In this document: in pieces, positions 11,280 through 21,551 of the stretch
Position numbering within the stretch: position 1 is the first letter of the stretch
How the letters are laid out: the number at the start of each line of letters is the position of its first letter
Source: Collybiopsis luxurians FD-317 M1
Lineage: Eukaryota > Basidiomycota > Agaricomycetes > Agaricales > Omphalotaceae
Assembly: GCA_000827265.1 (NCBI GenBank)
Contig: KN834764.1
Span: forward strand, 405,041-469,040
Direction of reading: 5' to 3'
Length of the DNA stretch: 64,000 bases
Position numbers and translations under genes: made by a program
The notes under the pieces: generated by a model
Database searches by the model: none
The model's input: the letters and a program-made list of their open reading frames with translations, nothing else
Told to the model about the DNA's origin: nothing

Positions 11280-11540
11280 TGCTCTTATGAGAAACTTGGG
11301 TGGGTCTGCTAGCACCAATGTGTACTAGGGCAATGTCTCTCAAGTGTCCACTAATGGATAGAAAAGGTTCCCCTTTTACAAAATGGGTACTTGTTCCTGT
11401 TCTGCTCAGTTTACAACCTTCTCCAAGTGTAGCTTGTTAGTTTTAGCTGTCAGCACGGGCTTACTATAGCTCTTGTATATTTGTAATAGTGAAATTGTCC
11501 CTCTTCACCAATTACATGCCTGGGCTAAAATTGGGCCCAT
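11280..11540 (+). repeat. Diverged repeat, copy 2
   Basis: It carries the same ordered blocks as copy 1: GGGTGGGTCTGCTAGCA, TTACTATAGCTCTTGTATAT and CTGGGCTAAAATTGGGCC. The copies are in direct orientation about 1 kb apart. Confidence 0.45.
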
Positions 11541-12566
11541 TATCACTTGTTGTCACCTCCCACTGATACTTCACTGACTCTTCCTGCTGGAGAGAAGATG
11601 GATACCAGTGGTAACTTAGCATTTTCATCCTTCTGTCAAGTCAGCAACCCTCATTCCCCCATTCTTGTTTGGTTTACATATCGGTATTGGCTTATTTCGG
11701 TTTTTAGGATGCCGCACGATACGGACTTTGTACTCCTCAGTATTTATATACTTCAGTAGTACCCCGTTGTATCATCACTTTTGTCTTGTAGAATGAGACG
11801 AGTATGCGAGCTTATTCTTCATTTTCCATGTCCAACTCTGAGTCACCGACAAATTCCTTCATCCAATCATTCGTCGACTCCCAAATCATCCATCGGACTT
11901 CACAGACTTGGCATGTTATCAAACACCAAATCTGTGTCAAGCTCTTCATCATTAATCACATGTGGTAACTGCTCAGGTGTCAGATACTGGTCAAGCGGGA
12001 TCCAAATCAAAGCCAACCCGTTCAGAACAACGTCGCCGAGGCGTAGTAGAATGTTCCGGGCATCATAGTACACGTTGGAAGAGGATTGAGTATCAAGGAT
12101 TTTGGGAGCTTCATACACTGGGTGGACAATATTTCATCATATACGTAGAACGATTGCTATTATACTACTGTACATACCTAAGCTAGCGTACACTGATTAT
12201 ACGGGATCTTGAAAGAAGTCATGTCACGTACTCAACCTGCTTCCAGGAACGATAGGGAATGCTCTGATGGAAGATTGAACGCGGTTCGTATACATTGCTC
12301 AATATTGTCAGAGGGACTGCTGCTCAGGACTGAATTGAGAGCTCGGAGAATACCAATTGGATTGATAACTCTCGAGCAGCATTACAACCTGTCCGTTTCG
12401 ACACTTTCTTTTCTGTTTTCTGAGATGCGTGTAAGTACTGTACAAGATATACTACAGAGAATATCAAATGGAAACGGATGGTACTACATTACGAGTGACC
12501 GTGAATATACATAGAAAGGCCGTTGATTTAGGATTCGAACCCCTCCAATCCTGTTCCTCCGCCGCC

Positions 12567-13565
12567 TCAAGTGGTGTATTTGGCAGCGACAATGTTGGCC
12601 TGCACCTGGCTCTCGGTGGCATCGGATGGGAAACCGGAAGTCATGACACCCTCGTAGAATGTACCCTGAGCACCCCTGCTGTTGTCTCCACCGATACCAA
12701 GAATGATAGCACCTTCCTTCTTCATTGGGTTGTAGCCAGATACGTTTGGTCGCGGACCGTTGTAGAACGTCGTCAGCCCGCCACTCGCAGCGTTACCGCC
12801 CTTGAGAGCGAAGTTATTCGGCTGACCCTTGACGACGGCAGTAACAAAGCGGTCAGTGATAGTAGGGAGCGCAGGGTTGTTTCCAGCAGTCGAGCCCGCG
12901 AACAACCCGTTCTCGAGATCAGCCATGACCCAAGGACCATTGCCTGCACCTGTACCCCACGTACGACTGTTACCAAAGTAGATGGCCTCCATGTGTCCGT
13001 TGCCGGTATCGTCATTGCTCGTCTCGGCATTGCCATAGTCGAAGCAGCAGCCACCGTTAAAGTGCGTACCATCGAGAACAGCGTACATGCCCTGTGCTTC
13101 GTCTCCTGTAGCTGTGCCTGTGGCAACGTCGTTACGGTAGCCCGTACCAGGTGGGATGAAGACACCGTAGACTTTTTGACCATTCAGGTGGACCGGTGCG
13201 GCATTAGCGACTGCCAGGTTGTCGGCGCCACTGGCCGCACCACCGCCAGGAGCCCTGGTAAGATGATTGGCGCGACTGGTCTGGTCGTAGATGATGGAGA
13301 TGGTACAGGTAGTTCCGGAGCAGAACGAGTCTTGACTGGCTGCATTAGCAACACCACCTGCGGACAGAGTCCTGATGTCCATCACGCTATTGTCGGAGCT
13401 ACGTGTGACCTGGTAGAGTGGACCGTTGAAGGAGCTGAATAGTGCACGAGTGGTACTGTGGGCAGCAACACAGGGCGTTCCTCCCGAGGCGTAGATGTCG
13501 CACGACGCAGCGATAACAGTGGCAGCGAGGCCTGCTAGAGCAAGAGCTGTAGAACGCGACAACAT
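12567..13565 (-). CDS. Secreted alpha-L-arabinofuranosidase, GH54 catalytic domain only
   Basis: The product is 332 aa with no intron. ATG at 13565 starts a signal peptide (MLSRSTALALAGLAATVIAA) and lies 42 bp below a TATA box. The GH54 hallmarks are GTPCVAAHSTTRALF, then GYRNDVATG, GTHFNGGCCFDYGNAE, GHMEAIYFGN (the Glu matches the family nucleophile) and GIGGDN (the Asp matches the acid/base). The cysteine pair GGCC of the family is present. GH54 enzymes remove arabinose side chains from arabinoxylan and arabinan outside the cell. Characterised Aspergillus AbfB proteins have a C-terminal CBM42. This protein ends right after the catalytic domain (NIVAAKYTT) and has none. The open frame extends upstream of the ATG, but that part lacks a signal sequence. 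Confidence 0.92.
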   Translation of the reverse strand: MLSRSTALALAGLAATVIAASCDIYASGGTPCVAAHSTTRALFSSFNGPLYQVTRSSDNSVMDIRTLSAGGVANAASQDSFCSGTTCTISIIYDQTSRANHLTRAPGGGAASGADNLAVANAAPVHLNGQKVYGVFIPPGTGYRNDVATGTATGDEAQGMYAVLDGTHFNGGCCFDYGNAETSNDDTGNGHMEAIYFGNSRTWGTGAGNGPWVMADLENGLFAGSTAGNNPALPTITDRFVTAVVKGQPNNFALKGGNAASGGLTTFYNGPRPNVSGYNPMKKEGAIILGIGGDNSRGAQGTFYEGVMTSGFPSDATESQVQANIVAAKYTT

Positions 13566-13606
13566 GGTGTGAGGTGTAGTTTGTTGACGAAGGCAGAAGT
13601 CGTAGG

Positions 13607-13614
13607 CTTTTATA
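13607..13614 (-). promoter_or_regulatory. TATA box of the GH54 gene
   Basis: TATAAAAG on the minus strand, about 42 bases before the ATG. Confidence 0.5.
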
Positions 13615-13948
13615 CTGCATAATGTCTGCGTCGCTCTGAGAATCCTGATCCCAAGAAAAATCCGACATTGCCAATGGGATATTCGTCGCAAGGATAAGCG
13701 GTCCTAAAGCATGACGATGTTGCCCATGAAACTATTGACCTGGCCCATGTGAACAGTATGACCATACGGTTGCTCTGAGCACGGGAGAGAAAGGGCCCAC
13801 GTCTGTGTAGTCCTAAGTCCCGATTTAGCAAGAGAGCTTCCCTAGCTCTCCCCCACTTCCCAATCACATGCCCAGTCATGTGACTCCCAAAATGAGTCAA
13901 TATATACTGGGTGACTTCCATAGGCATTAATTGCCAAAAAACGTACAA

Positions 13949-14889
13949 TTAATCGTTCGGAATGCTCGGAAAATGGCCCGGATGGCCGACGCCGTTGACA
14001 TTTCCGACGGTGTCTACGGCACCCTCCAAAATGCCAGTTGCTGTTTCTGTCAGACCGCCGACAAGACCAGTAGCGGAAGAAGTAGTTTCAGAGGCGGATG
14101 CAGCGGAAGAGGAAGCAGACGCCTCTTGGCGGAGTTTCAGGCCGATTAAACCATCCACAGTCTGGCCGACACCGTTAACAACGTTTCCTGCAGTGTCCAC
14201 GACACCTTCTGTGATTCCGGTAGTGGTGGATGTAAGACCACCTACGAGGCCATCCCGCTTGAGGCCTGTGAGGCCGTCTACGGTCTGGCAGACACCATTG
14301 ACCACATTACCGACTGTGTCAACGGTACCTTCCAAAATGCCGGTAGCAGTACCCGTCAGATCACCAACAAGACCAGAAGAGGAGGTGGAGGAAGTGGAAC
14401 TAGTGGAAGAGGTGGTCGCTGCGGAGGAAGCGGAAGCATCTTGACGAAATTTAAGGCCAGTCAAGCCATCTACAGTTTCACCGACGCTGTTTACAACGCC
14501 TCCTGCGGTGTCAACGGCGCCTTCCGTGATACCAGTAGCGGTAGATGTGAGATCACCAACGAGGCCGTCGCGTTTAAGACCCGTGAGGCCATCGACAGTC
14601 TGACCAACACCGTTGACTACATTTCCGACTGTGTCGACGGTACCCTCTAGAATACCAGTTGCAGCTCCAGTCAAGCCGCCAACAAGACCGGTAGAAGAAG
14701 AGGTTGTTTCAGAGGCGGATGCAGCGGAGGAGGAAGCAGAAGCTTCTTGGCGAACCTTGAGACCGCAACACCCATCAGACAATCAGTTGAGACCTGGAAC
14801 ATCGAGCTACAACTCACGTTCAGTGGCGCAGCCACAACAGAGCCGGAAAGCGCAAGCGCCACGGAAAGAAGGTTGAAGAACGAATGCAT
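13949..14889 (-). CDS. Secreted tandem-repeat protein with KR sites between some repeats
   Basis: Exon 1 (14889-14818) encodes a signal peptide, MHSFFNLLSVALALSGSVVA. A 62-nt intron (14756-14817) precedes exon 2 (14755-13949). The total is 292 aa. The mature part is five copies of a roughly 40-residue core, like GLVGGLTSTTTGITEG then VVDTAGNVVNGVGQTVDGL, ending GLK. Cores alternate: one follows a Ser/Ala-rich linker starting RQEAS or RQDAS, the next follows directly after a KR pair (GLKRDGLVG, twice). The fifth core decays into NVNGVGHPGHFPSIPND. Lys-Arg between repeats in a secreted precursor resembles fungal Kex2-processed repeat proteins, but only two KR sites exist and the other junctions are KVR/KFR/KLR-like. 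It may instead be a structural or surface-active wall protein. No named family recognised. Confidence 0.8.
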
Positions 14890-15057
14890 GTTGCGAAGGC
14901 TTTGGGTGAGGTGGGTGTATGGGTTGTTGAGTTTAGTAAAGACAGACAGTGCGAGATGCACGAAGTGTAGAGAACGAATGTGATAACCTCGAGAGGTTAA
15001 ACGATCGATGCAAGGGGGGAAGGAAATTCTAAAGATTCTGCGTGAAGAGGCGTCACG

Positions 15058-15064
15058 CTTTATA
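15058..15064 (-). promoter_or_regulatory. TATA-like box upstream of the repeat-protein gene
   Basis: TATAAAG on the minus strand, about 170 bases before the ATG at 14889. This implies a leader of roughly 140 nt. Confidence 0.3.
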
Positions 15065-16347
15065 CCGGAGAACCTTCAGGGTCCTCGCTGAACCATGGAG
15101 CCAATGGAGCCTTCGGATATGCGATTTCTGTTGAATATTGCGGAGGACACACGCGTTTCTAGGTCGCGTAAAACGTGGTAGTCAAGGACCTACGGACAAG
15201 ATGTATGTGGGAGTGGTCCCAGGCTCCAGCAATTCTTCGAACCCGGTGAACGTTGGAGTGGGAGGAGCAGAACTGGATCATTTGAGAATTCATCACGTAT
15301 GTATATGTAGTTGAATGATTGATATTTTCCGCTGACGGCCCGCGGAAAAAGGCTTGTTTTCTACTTCGAGCGATGCGTATGTTCGGGCTGAGGAGGTTGA
15401 AATCTTGGTGTTAGAAGGTCCTGCACACTTCCTACGAATTTCCTAGTCGTCCGCTAGCATAACTGAGCTTCCCTGCAGGCTCGGCGAGAGCAAGGAGGGG
15501 TGATGTGAGCGGGAATGGCTTGTATGGAGGCGGAGCGGAAGTGGAGTGTTAAACGGAAGGTAACGTAATAATACAAATTTTCCCGAAACGGAAACGTGGT
15601 ACATAGTGTACACGATAGAAGGGTTCAATATCGGTATCTCTGACTGTACATTTACCGCGCACGTCCCGAAAATCCTTTCTCAGCAGCGACAAACAGGTTG
15701 GGAGCAGTAGATTATTGCCACTTGCTAAAATCATTACAAGCCCGATTTGGAGGCGCTGGAAGACGGACGGACCAAATTGAAGTTCAGCATTATAGATGTC
15801 GCGCGGGTATCGCGTTACCAAGCAGGATATGCGAATCCGTTTCCGTTTCAACCTCCGCTGGAGGTCACGGCAAACAAATTGCGGCATATCGCGTCGAACG
15901 ACTCGAACCGCAGCTTCAGTTTCAGTCTCCCGGACGCCTCTAGCCAAGATGTTCCGAAACTAACGCTCTCAAATACCGGCAATAAACTCGATCCCATTAT
16001 GATGGAGAAGATAAAGTTGTTAGGAGGCTACCGCAGTACAAATGTCAAGTCAATACGCCGTTACGAGAGACGCCATGGACACTGTGCGACAATCATAGAT
16101 TGACGAGTTACAGGACGTGTAGACGCTGGATGACGTGGGTTCGACTCCGCATCAAAGGACTGCTCAGGCAGCATGCATTCGGCCGGTTATAGAAGCAGAG
16201 CCGAGCAAATCTGCAAGGTTTAAAATCCGGACGAGAGGAGAAGGAGAGCGAAAAAAATATGGTAAACAATGGGCAGACGGACGACGGATCCACCGCAGGG
16301 CTGAGTCAGAACATGATGAGATACCCTGGAAGGGTCTCCATCCTTCA
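15065..16347. other. Intergenic region, no recognised gene
   Basis: Overlapping open frames on both strands (about 15549-16103) show no known motif and no splice-consistent extension. A conserved small gene cannot be excluded. Confidence 0.35.
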
Positions 16348-18032
16348 TCACCTCCCCAGACGTGCAACCCGCACCGTCAAAAATCCAGGATCCAGCGCCT
16401 TTGCCTTCGGAAACATCAATTCTAATTCATGCTGCACCCGGGATTCGTCGATAGTAGGAGTAGATATCGCCTCCCCAGTGCTATCCGGAGAGGTATCTAC
16501 CTGGAATACCACCCGTAGTCCCTGTGAGTGAGCAAAGTCTCGCCTATCACGGTACAGGTCCACGAACAATGTGTCGAGCGCCGAGAAGAGTCGTCGGATG
16601 ATTCTCTGCACGGTGACATATTCAGTGATTTCTGTAGCATGTTCGACGAGGCATGGCTCAAAGGTCAACGTAGCTGCGGCGGTGTTGGTAAGAGTGAACC
16701 GAAGCGTGTGTACTTCGGAAAGTTGAGCGAGGTGTTGAGAGATCGTTCTGCGAACAGACGACCGTTCCTGGACCTCTGGATGATCGAGGAGGATGGATTT
16801 CATGTCAATAAGAGAGTCGAAGCATAAATTCAGCGAAGATATTTGAGGAAATGTCTGCGTCAGATATTCAAGTATCTTGATTCCGGCGGCTACCAGATAG
16901 AACGGATGAGATCAAGCGAGATGAAAAGATGAGTGTCTGACGTACGATCATTGGAGTCAGGGGATAGTCGCACGTTCAAAGATCTGGCAAATTGCCCTAG
17001 AGTATCGGATTGCAGCGAGCGCAGTACAATTCCGACAGTGGGAAAGGTCCAGTCAATGAAGCCGGTTCCAAGGCTCATAGCGTCAGCCAGCGAGTGGTGC
17101 TCATCAGAGTCTATAGAGCGGCTGCAATGGCCACTAAAGCAGCACCAATGGGGAATCTCGAACTCCGCAAACCCATCAGGATGATTCAGAGCATCCTGAT
17201 GGAAAGAGTATGCTGCGCGCACTGTAATGGACGGTGTCATACCGACCGTCGAAAGCCGGCGTAGCTCGAGCGCAATACTCATTTTGCGGACATAGTTACC
17301 TAGACCTTGGAAAACGAGCCGACGAAGACGAGGAAACCGTGTGCTCGAAAAAGCATGCTTTGTGAGCGTACGCTTAACGTCCTGACTCTGCATGGAGACG
17401 GAACCACTGTTAAACGTGATTTCCTCCAAAGAACGGGCAGAGGAGGATAGCAGCCCGTTGAAGGGATCGAAAGTCAGATAGTACAATACCTGAGGCGCAT
17501 AGTCAAGAACGAGGAATCGAAGGTGAACAAAAGATAGTTCATCTACGAGTTTGAAGACGGAGGCTATCTGGGGATCCGGAAACAACTGTAAGGAGTGGGG
17601 GCCATTGCAACAGGGATCTGACCAACTGTCGCTCCAACAAAAGATGAGTTTAAGCTGAACGACATTACGTATGATATGGGGAGAAGAGGAAGCATTTCTG
17701 GAGTGAAACAACTGTATGGCCCTATCCTTGTATCGCTCACAAGTGCAATCCATCTCTGGGTCACTTGAGAGTCTTTTCTTGTAAACGGGAAAGACACCCA
17801 ATGCTAATTCAAGATAACGCTTGGGTTTCGGTTGAGGAGATGCAGGGGATGCATGGACGTTCAACTCGCCCATAGAGCATAGTAGATCAAGAGAAGAAAA
17901 CAGAAAAGTCGCCGCAATTGTGTGCCAAGTAGTAGAGACAAGCGAACAGGCTTTCAAAGCAGGAGTATCGCCCGACTCGGACAAGACCTCCAGTATCAGT
18001 ATGAGAATCTCGTTTGGTATGAACATGGTCAT
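16348..18032 (-). CDS. F-box protein
   Basis: Exon 1 (18032-16946) and exon 2 (16889-16348) join across a 56-nt GTACGT...GTAG intron to give 542 aa. The N-terminus is an F-box: FIPNEILILILEVLSES followed by LKACSLVSTTWHTIAATFLF. In SCF ubiquitin ligases this segment binds Skp1. The rest is LRR-like without a named domain (VDELSFVHLRFLVLDY, FPRLRRLVFQGLGN). The start at MTMFIPNEIL was chosen because the F-box begins there. An in-frame ATG at 18236 would add 68 basic residues. It is not part of the MHSC-type F-box family found elsewhere in the window. Target unknown. Confidence 0.82.
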
Positions 18033-18616
18033 TTTGTCTGTCTCAGTCCAAGGACCGGTATAAATGGTGACGTCTGCCGGCCATGCCACAGCTTTCCGTG
18101 ATTCTTTCCGTGAGCCTTTCCGTGAATAGACAGCTTTGACCCACGACTTGGTTCCTCTCATAGGAGGGATTAGTAAGGTTGGACTTTGTCCAATCCAATG
18201 TCTGTCAGTTTGATGCCCAAATCCAATTAGAAGCACGCACGGTAAACTTGTCCAATAATATAACGTACACTGAAGACTTTCCCTGCTGATCAGACGAGAA
18301 CTTTTATGGCTCTTAAAGGTTGATATTGGGGGTACAGAAACGCTTCTGAATCCATGGAAAAGAATATCTGAGGGTAATTTCTAGGGTTCCCGGAGCTTAA
18401 TGGAGGTGGAAGTAGAGGACCAAAAGTGGGCGCTCGACGATTACGCGTTACGGAGAACACGTGACATACAGTTGATGAGCAATACCACCCGATGTTATCG
18501 TGTCACGCGATTCAAAGTTTTGTTTACTGGGACGCGCCTTTCTGTTCTGTTCCACCATCTGCTCATTTTAGCCCCCAACTCTTTTTTACCTTCACCGCCG
18601 ATATCTACTCGTCTAA
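18033..18616. other. Intergenic region between divergent genes
   Basis: It separates the minus-strand F-box gene from the plus-strand HMGN-like gene, and probably holds both promoters. A pyrimidine-rich stretch (18536-18598) directly precedes the ATG at 18617, as in many fungal leaders. No clear TATA box. Confidence 0.4.
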
Positions 18617-19388
18617 ATGGCTCGCAAATCTGCCGCCACTGCTGAGGGATCCACTGATGCCTCCGAGCCTCGTCGCTCTGCTAGAATCAAAGACCAGCCG
18701 AAGGCTGCACCCCCCACCAAGAAGGCACCCGCTAAACCTCGAGCGAAAAAGGCTGACAAGGAACCTAAAGCCGACGGAGAAGAAAAGCCTAAATCTGCTC
18801 GAGGAAAGAAGCGCAAGGAGCCTGAAGATGAGGCCGAAGGCGACGAAACCGTCCCCGCTGCCAAGAAGGTGAGACACCGACCTAGTTATTGTCTTGTTGG
18901 ACCTCGGCGCTCAACCCTCATTCTACCCAGGCAAAGCCCGCCTCCAAGGCCAAGCCAGCGTCCAAGGCCGACGCCGCTAAACCCAGTTCCAAGGCTGCCA
19001 AACCCTCTTCCAAAGCATCAGCCAAGCCTTCCTCCAAAGCTTCGGCGAAACCACCTTCCACAACCAAACCCGCTTCAAAAGCTGGAAGTAGGGCAGGTAG
19101 TAAGAAACCGGCTTCCAAGGTAGGTAGCCTCTTCTAAGACAACTTTCTTTGTTTGATTGTTTCCATTGCAAACGCTGTTGAATTTGTCGCTGACTGATTG
19201 CCTAGGCTGAAGCTTCTCCAGCGGCCGACAAAGCCAAAGTCGATGAGACTATTGCGGAAGAGCCAGAAGCTGAGGCTGAGGCTGAGGCTGAAGGTACAAC
19301 CGCAGCCGCAGCAGATACTGAAGCCCAGGTAAGAATTTCAACACCATGCGTGTCGCCATAGAACTCATCTCCTTTTCTTTAGGCCTAA
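18617..19388 (+). CDS. Small basic nuclear protein resembling HMGN (nucleosome-binding RRSAR motif)
   Basis: Exons 18617-18868, 18931-19119, 19206-19328 and 19383-19388 give 189 aa. The last exon is only GCC TAA. Near residue 18 is EPRRSARIKDQPKAAPPTKK, close to the RRSARLSA core that anchors vertebrate HMGN proteins to the nucleosome acidic patch. Lys/Ala/Pro-rich tracts follow (APAKPRAKKADKEPK, ARGKKRKEPEDE), then repeats of KPASKA and KPSSKA, and an acidic tail (EEPEAEAEAEAEG). This basic motif, Pro-Lys linker and acidic tail follow the HMGN plan. Low complexity makes homology hard to prove, and the match could be convergent. Likely nuclear, chromatin-associated. Intron 3 retention would add only a few residues. 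Confidence 0.75.
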
Positions 19389-20864
19389 TATCACCGATCT
19401 TTGTGACACCTAAATCATGTGTATCGTCCTTTTGCATCAACGTCTACCCTTCTGGATTTGGTTCAATTGGACAAATCTCTTTAACGAAGTGCTCAGCGCA
19501 GTAGGCCTGATCTCTCGCCTTATCTTATTACACGTGTCTGGTTCGCTTTTTGCTGTCGTCGTTTGTGTGTGTGTTTTGCTCTTTCTTTGTGTCCCTACCC
19601 CCCTATAGCCTCTAATCTTTTCATTTCTACCGCCTTTTTTCATCATCGTCGCCGTCGTCGTTGGTCGTTTATGTCTATTACTACTGATCCCTCTGTATGT
19701 GTAATATGTGCGATCATCATGATACCTGAAATCTGTAGCTCGTACTCGTTCATATAGCGCATGATATGGCCGATTTTATCCCTTTTCTACTGTCATTTTC
19801 TCTCCTTCAAGTTCCTCGGACTACGAGACTGGGTTCAACAGGTGGCTTCAAATCGCGCTCTACCCTCGCTTAGTGCGTTGTGGCCTCCCTTATATGTTTG
19901 TACGTCTTTTTCTTTCTTCCTTTTCTTCCTACCTTTCTCCGTGTGTGTTCGTCGAACACCCGTCTTCCCATATGTCCCCAAACCCCTCCTTCACGAGCTG
20001 GCCATGTTATCTACATCGTCATCGTTTCTTGATTTTTTTCCTTCCTTCTATGTCATGTATATACGTTTTTACGACGCAGGCCTTGTTATATATCTATTGT
20101 CTATTCTTATGGATTGAACCGTCCTCATCGCAACTTTTCCTGAGGTTTTAGTCGTGTGGGCTGAGTGCTTAGGCGGCGTTCGGTAGTATCTCGTCTGGAG
20201 TGTCCTTGTTGGGATTTGGGTACAGTACTGGAACGATTTGATTCACAGAGCTTGTACTTGTAGATTGACGGAAATAGTAGCTTTCTACCATGATATGCAT
20301 CCATCGGTCGCTGAGGTTTGGAAGGAAAAATTGACGAGTGCGGTTGTGTTCAGAAACGAGTTTGTTCTCCTGAGCTTTTGGATATCATCACAGCTCTCGT
20401 TGCGTTATTTCCGAGAGACCCTTGGGTCGTTTCTCCTGACCCGATTCTGGATTGAGGGATCCCACTGAAATAAATAAAATCCCCTGGAGGTGTGAGGTAC
20501 ACATACCTCAAGCCGGAAAAGCATAGTTGATGCTCGAGAAACCTGTAACGGTGTGAACGAACACATCGATCTTTAACCTTAATTCGAAACTACCGCAGGC
20601 CTACAGAGCGGATCTCAAGCCTCTTCCGGGGTCAGTCGAGTTTGAGCAAGACCAAAAGAATTGAAAAATCATTGACTGCACTACTCGGATACTGACGAAT
20701 GCAGTATCCTGGAGATCGCCAGAGTGGTTATTCCTACCCGCAATCGTTGAAGCATGCCACCCGCGGCATCAAATAATTTCTTGATAAGCCGTAAGAGCCC
20801 CGATGAGCCTTATCAGGTTTGTCATTTATTCCCTTTCACCCGACTCTTGTTCTTGCCCATCGCC
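19389..20864. other. Long 3' flank, pyrimidine-rich, no gene seen
   Basis: The plus strand is rich in C/T runs (19560-20130). Open frames here lack motifs and are biased to Phe/Leu/Ser/Cys as expected from such composition. Part may be 3' UTR of the HMGN-like gene. AATAAA-like sites occur near 20469. Confidence 0.4.
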
Positions 20865-21115
20865 ATGTGTTCCTGCTCAAATTGTAGCAGCGCTATCTCA
20901 AATTCTCAAGTTGGCGTAAATCTCTGCTTTACGCATCAGAACGGATTCAGAATCCGGTCCTGTACCAGTGTATCCATCAGCCCAAACGAGATCAGTGCAT
21001 CTCTTGATCAACTTGAGGAGTATGCCAAGCACGTCCGGTCTCTATGTGCACGTATTCGATAATTTCGGACGATATTTTGGGCGACATATTCGAAGAGTTC
21101 CTTGATATGAACTAG
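20865..21115 (+). pseudogene. F-box family relic, copy 1
   Basis: MCSCSNCSSAISNSQVGVNL matches the MHSCSQCGENVLKP start of the copy at 56411. The helical segment LDQLEEYAKHVRSLCARIR follows. After an in-frame stop and frame change comes SDDILGDIFEEFLDMN, the F-box start. The rest of the protein is not found. A short, decayed 5' fragment. Confidence 0.65.
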
Positions 21116-21551
21116 TGACCTGGCTCGCTCGGTCTTCTCGGCCTTTCTAAGTGCTTACACTGTACAGTGGGCCAATTCGATCGAAGGCTATTCTCCAGAA
21201 ATGGAAGCTTCAAGCTGCCTACTCATCAATCAAGATGATTCTATAATGTTTGTGCTGTCAACCGTCTCATTAACTTTGCGAGGTCGTCGCTCCAGTTATG
21301 CGGCAAGCTATCACTCCAAGCACTTGTCGCGAATGTCCCTGCCGTCAGCTGCTGTTAAATTTGGTATAAGTGTTTGGAGCACTGAAGTCGTATCAAACCT
21401 TCTCGCATAATGCTCCACCAGAATGGCAAAGGGCTATAAACCAGCACGCTCCTTCTTAGATATCTAAGTTCTTCTTTCCTCAAGTACTCTCATCTAGAGC
21501 AACACATAGAATAAAATCTTGTTTACTGTCGCTCTCGCGTTTACCCCAAAG
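21116..21551. other. Intergenic, no gene seen
   Basis: No recognisable reading frame. It contains the probable promoter of the 7TM gene starting at 21552. Confidence 0.3.

Larger units (their letters stand above)
9807..12566. other. Gene-free, CpG-poor repeat graveyard
   Basis: No convincing coding sequence is visible. CpG is very rare up to about 11700, then normal composition returns. Two diverged copies of one sequence lie near 10270-10620 and 11280-11540. A short minus-strand open frame at 11900-12118 (DVVLNGLALIWIPLDQYLTP) looks like a transposon-protein scrap but was not identified. Confidence 0.5.

Noticed and set aside
12517..12550. tRNA-like B box (GGTTCGAATCC on the minus strand)
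   Set aside because: The T stem does not pair beyond two bases and no A box, anticodon arm or acceptor stem can be built.
12468..13442. 324-codon plus-strand open frame
   Set aside because: It lies exactly opposite the GH54 gene, has no motif, and its openness follows from the GC-rich codon use of the real gene.
13962..14876. Plus-strand repeated open frames (KMPVAVSVRPPTRPVAEEV-like)
   Set aside because: Shadow of the minus-strand repeat protein. The signal peptide and in-phase intron are on the minus strand only.
16128..16155. tRNA-like B box GGTTCGACTCC on the plus strand
   Set aside because: Only the 11-base motif matches; T stem, A box and acceptor stem are absent.
18492..19171. Pro/Arg-rich frames overlapping the HMGN-like gene in other phases and on the minus strand
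   Set aside because: Low-complexity shadows of a Lys/Ala/Pro-rich gene; splice sites support only the chosen frame.
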